Assembly (NCBI GenBank): GCA_034669965.1
Contig: JAXMOK010000001.1
Location: forward strand, 868,001-932,000
Length of the DNA stretch: 64,000 bases
Direction: 5' to 3'
Source of the DNA: HXMU1420-13 sp034669965
GTDB taxonomy: Bacteria; Bacteroidota; Rhodothermia; Balneolales; Balneolaceae
In this document: piece after piece, positions 62,524 to 64,000 of the stretch
How the letters are laid out: each line of letters starts with the position of its first letter
How positions within the stretch are numbered: the first letter of the stretch is position 1
Translations under genes and position numbers: made by a program
The notes under the pieces: model-generated
What the model was told of the DNA's origin: nothing
Databases searched by the model: none
What the model saw: only the letters and a program-made list of their open reading frames with translations

Positions 62524-64000
62524 TTATTTACTGGTCATTATAAAAACGCCATTCCAATCATCGCCGGGTGGATTAGCCTTCATCATCTGGCAGCGTTCAA
62601 TAAAAATTTGAGAGGGGTTTTGCAGATGCGCCTCAATAGGCATTGATTGGTTGAAATAATCAAGCGCTTTATCCCATTCTTGCTTGTAATACGCCTCCAT
62701 ACCTTGCTCGTACAAACCAATACAATCGAACAGCTGTTGTTGAGCGTCGGCTCTTAATCCCGCAATTTCGAACATGGTTACCGGTTTCGATCTTCCTTTT
62801 ACCACAATGGTGTCTAGTTTTCTGAACAAGCAATCATCGCCATGTTTTTCGGCATCAACTTTAGTTGTTTCGGTTACCATAGTAAACACGTGATAGGCCT
62901 TTGCACCACTTTCGCAACGAGCAGCTAGGTTTACATTATCGCCCATCATGGTGTAATTAAATCGCCGTTCAGAACCCATATTTCCGGTAACCATTTCGCC
63001 GGTGTTCATGCCCATTCGGTGCTGCATCTGATGAACGATATCTGGCCAATTCCCATCTTGCTTCCATTTTACGCGAAGTTCAGCAAGTTGCTTTTCCATC
63101 AGTTGCGACGAAATACAAGCTCGCAGCGCATGGTCTTCGATATAAACCGGCGCTCCAAAAAAGGCCACGATTGCATCCCCAATAAACTTGTCGAGTGTCC
63201 CACCCTGATCGTTCAGTATATCAGTCATCGCTGTTAAATATTCGTTTATCAGCGTTACTAATTGTTTCGGCTCCAACTTTTCTGAAAAGGTTGAAAACGA
63301 CACGATATCGCTGAAGAATGCCGTCATGTATGTGTCTTCTCCACCTAACTTTGGCTCTTCGCCTGAATCAATCATTTGATCCACCAAAGTGGGAGACACA
63401 TACGAAGAAAACATCCCTTTAATTCTTCGTTTCTCACGCTGTTCATTCAAATATTCATAACCAATTGTAGCTACTTGTGCTAAAAACATGGTGATTAAAA
63501 TGCTGCTCACATTTACAAATAATTGAACACTTAAGAACAAGTAAATTGCGAGACCGTAATAGCCCCCCATTCCAATAAGAGTTACTAGGAACCCCCACCC
63601 GGCACCATAATTCTGGTTTAAGAATGAAACCAGAAATACGACTAAAAATGCACCTAGAGTCATAAAAAAGAGTTGCGAAAACTCGCTATGCTTGCTGATA
63701 TAATTTCCATCTAAAATAGTTTGCAATGCATGAGCATGGATTTCGTAACCGGGTCGAGGGAAATCGCCGGAGGCAAATGGTGTAGGATGAAAATCCTGTA
63801 AAACGGGCATCGTTGAGCCCACAATGATAATTTTATCTTTGAATACTTCATCGTATAAAAGCCCTGCCTGAAAATCCGGATCATCGAAAAGATTCATTTC
63901 GAAGGCTTCAGCTTCCATCACTGTGGTATACTCCGGATCATCGATTACCTGCTCGTAGCTATATAAAGGAAATATCTCATCGGTTTCTGCCCCATAAAAA
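62524..64000 (-). CDS. CHASE2-domain class III adenylate/guanylate cyclase, 5' end outside the window
   Basis: The frame stays open to the right edge, so the start is not seen. Visible parts in order are the end of a CHASE2 sensor (DKIIIVGSTMPVLQDFHPTP, GYEIHAHALQTIL), three membrane helices and a class III cyclase domain (FFSDIVSFSTFSEKLEP with metal Asp; KFIGDAIVAFFGAP with second Asp; MMGDNVNLAARCE). A short C-terminal helical tail follows. The catalytic set looks complete. The cyclase makes cAMP or cGMP in response to a periplasmic signal. Confidence 0.9.
   Translation of the reverse strand, partial: FYGAETDEIFPLYSYEQVIDDPEYTTVMEAEAFEMNLFDDPDFQAGLLYDEVFKDKIIIVGSTMPVLQDFHPTPFASGDFPRPGYEIHAHALQTILDGNYISKHSEFSQLFFMTLGAFLVVFLVSFLNQNYGAGWGFLVTLIGMGGYYGLAIYLFLSVQLFVNVSSILITMFLAQVATIGYEYLNEQREKRRIKGMFSSYVSPTLVDQMIDSGEEPKLGGEDTYMTAFFSDIVSFSTFSEKLEPKQLVTLINEYLTAMTDILNDQGGTLDKFIGDAIVAFFGAPVYIEDHALRACISSQLMEKQLAELRVKWKQDGNWPDIVHQMQHRMGMNTGEMVTGNMGSERRFNYTMMGDNVNLAARCESGAKAYHVFTMVTETTKVDAEKHGDDCLFRKLDTIVVKGRSKPVTMFEIAGLRADAQQQLFDCIGLYEQGMEAYYKQEWDKALDYFNQSMPIEAHLQNPSQIFIERCQMMKANPPGDDWNGVFIMTSK

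Noticed and set aside
1..64000. CRISPR arrays, rRNA, intact insertion sequences or prophage
   Set aside because: No regularly spaced direct repeats, rRNA-like sequence, transposase, integrase or phage structural gene was seen on either strand.

Overview
The window looks like a chromosomal segment of a member of the Bacteroidota/Rhodothermota assemblage, most likely a Balneolota (Balneolaceae)-type bacterium. The evidence is family content rather than any single marker. Two secreted proteins end in the T9SS-type sorting module that begins with NYPNPFNPST. DUF3822, DUF4249, DUF4292 and a 6-bladed beta-propeller lipoprotein are present, as is a TonB-dependent receptor. The arginine operon carries proC and an N-acyl-ornithine carbamoyltransferase. 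DksA and RibBA are of the degenerate kind common in this group, and at least one promoter fits TTG-N20-TAnnTTTG. Genus-level placement is inference.

Layout. 0-6.7 kb: the 3' end of an S46-like protein, a sixA/MATE pair, a pseudopilin-like gene with DUF3822, then rsmD, coaD and an aspartate aminotransferase. 6.7-8.4 kb is AT-rich and holds a beta-propeller lipoprotein plus a small NVEALA-like peptide gene whose leader has an in-frame stop. 8.4-17.1 kb: GNAT, SulP, an FmdB-like protein, a secreted GH5-CBM6 glycosidase, a GbsR-type regulator, YraN, PlsC and the ergothioneine pair egtB-egtD. 17.1-20.7 kb is an AT-rich, repeat-laden stretch ending at tRNA-Val. It has a T9SS-exported FGE-like protein, a 3-TM protein, a lone ABC ATPase, palindromes and a partial duplicate of the tRNA 3' end. 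20.8-24.4 kb: the fadI/fadJ beta-oxidation pair. 24.6-28.7 kb: an outer-membrane protein, TonB receptor and DUF4249 lipoprotein operon. 28.8-35.1 kb: yajC-ribBA, a cold-shock gene, and ileS-dksA-lspA. 35.2-40.3 kb: LMW-PTP, TetR, fabF, fructosamine kinase, an LLM oxidoreductase and a metal-receptor-like protein.

40.3-49.2 kb is a nine-gene, tightly overlapping minus-strand arginine operon (GNAT, argG, argC, proC, argD, argF', argB, argE-like, argH). It covers the path from glutamate to arginine through carbamylation of an N-acylated ornithine, and one active-site residue points to succinyl rather than acetyl intermediates. Divergent from it is an AbrB/Doc toxin-antitoxin pair. 50.1-53.8 kb is a TPR / DUF4292 / EnvC-like envelope operon. 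53.9-64 kb holds a membrane protein, an M28 peptidase, Ppx/GppA, a large T9SS-exported subtilase, a YheT-type hydrolase, YpdA, the SRP RNA gene and a CHASE2-adenylate cyclase that runs off the right edge.

The most notable points are the swapped GxHH signature of a type-2 IleRS (predicted mupirocin hyper-resistance), the succinyl-type carbamoyltransferase, the tRNA-Val-associated scar and island, the interrupted NVEALA-like peptide, and a family of palindromes, one copy of which supplies the last codons and stop of a gene. No CRISPR array, rRNA, complete insertion sequence or prophage was seen.
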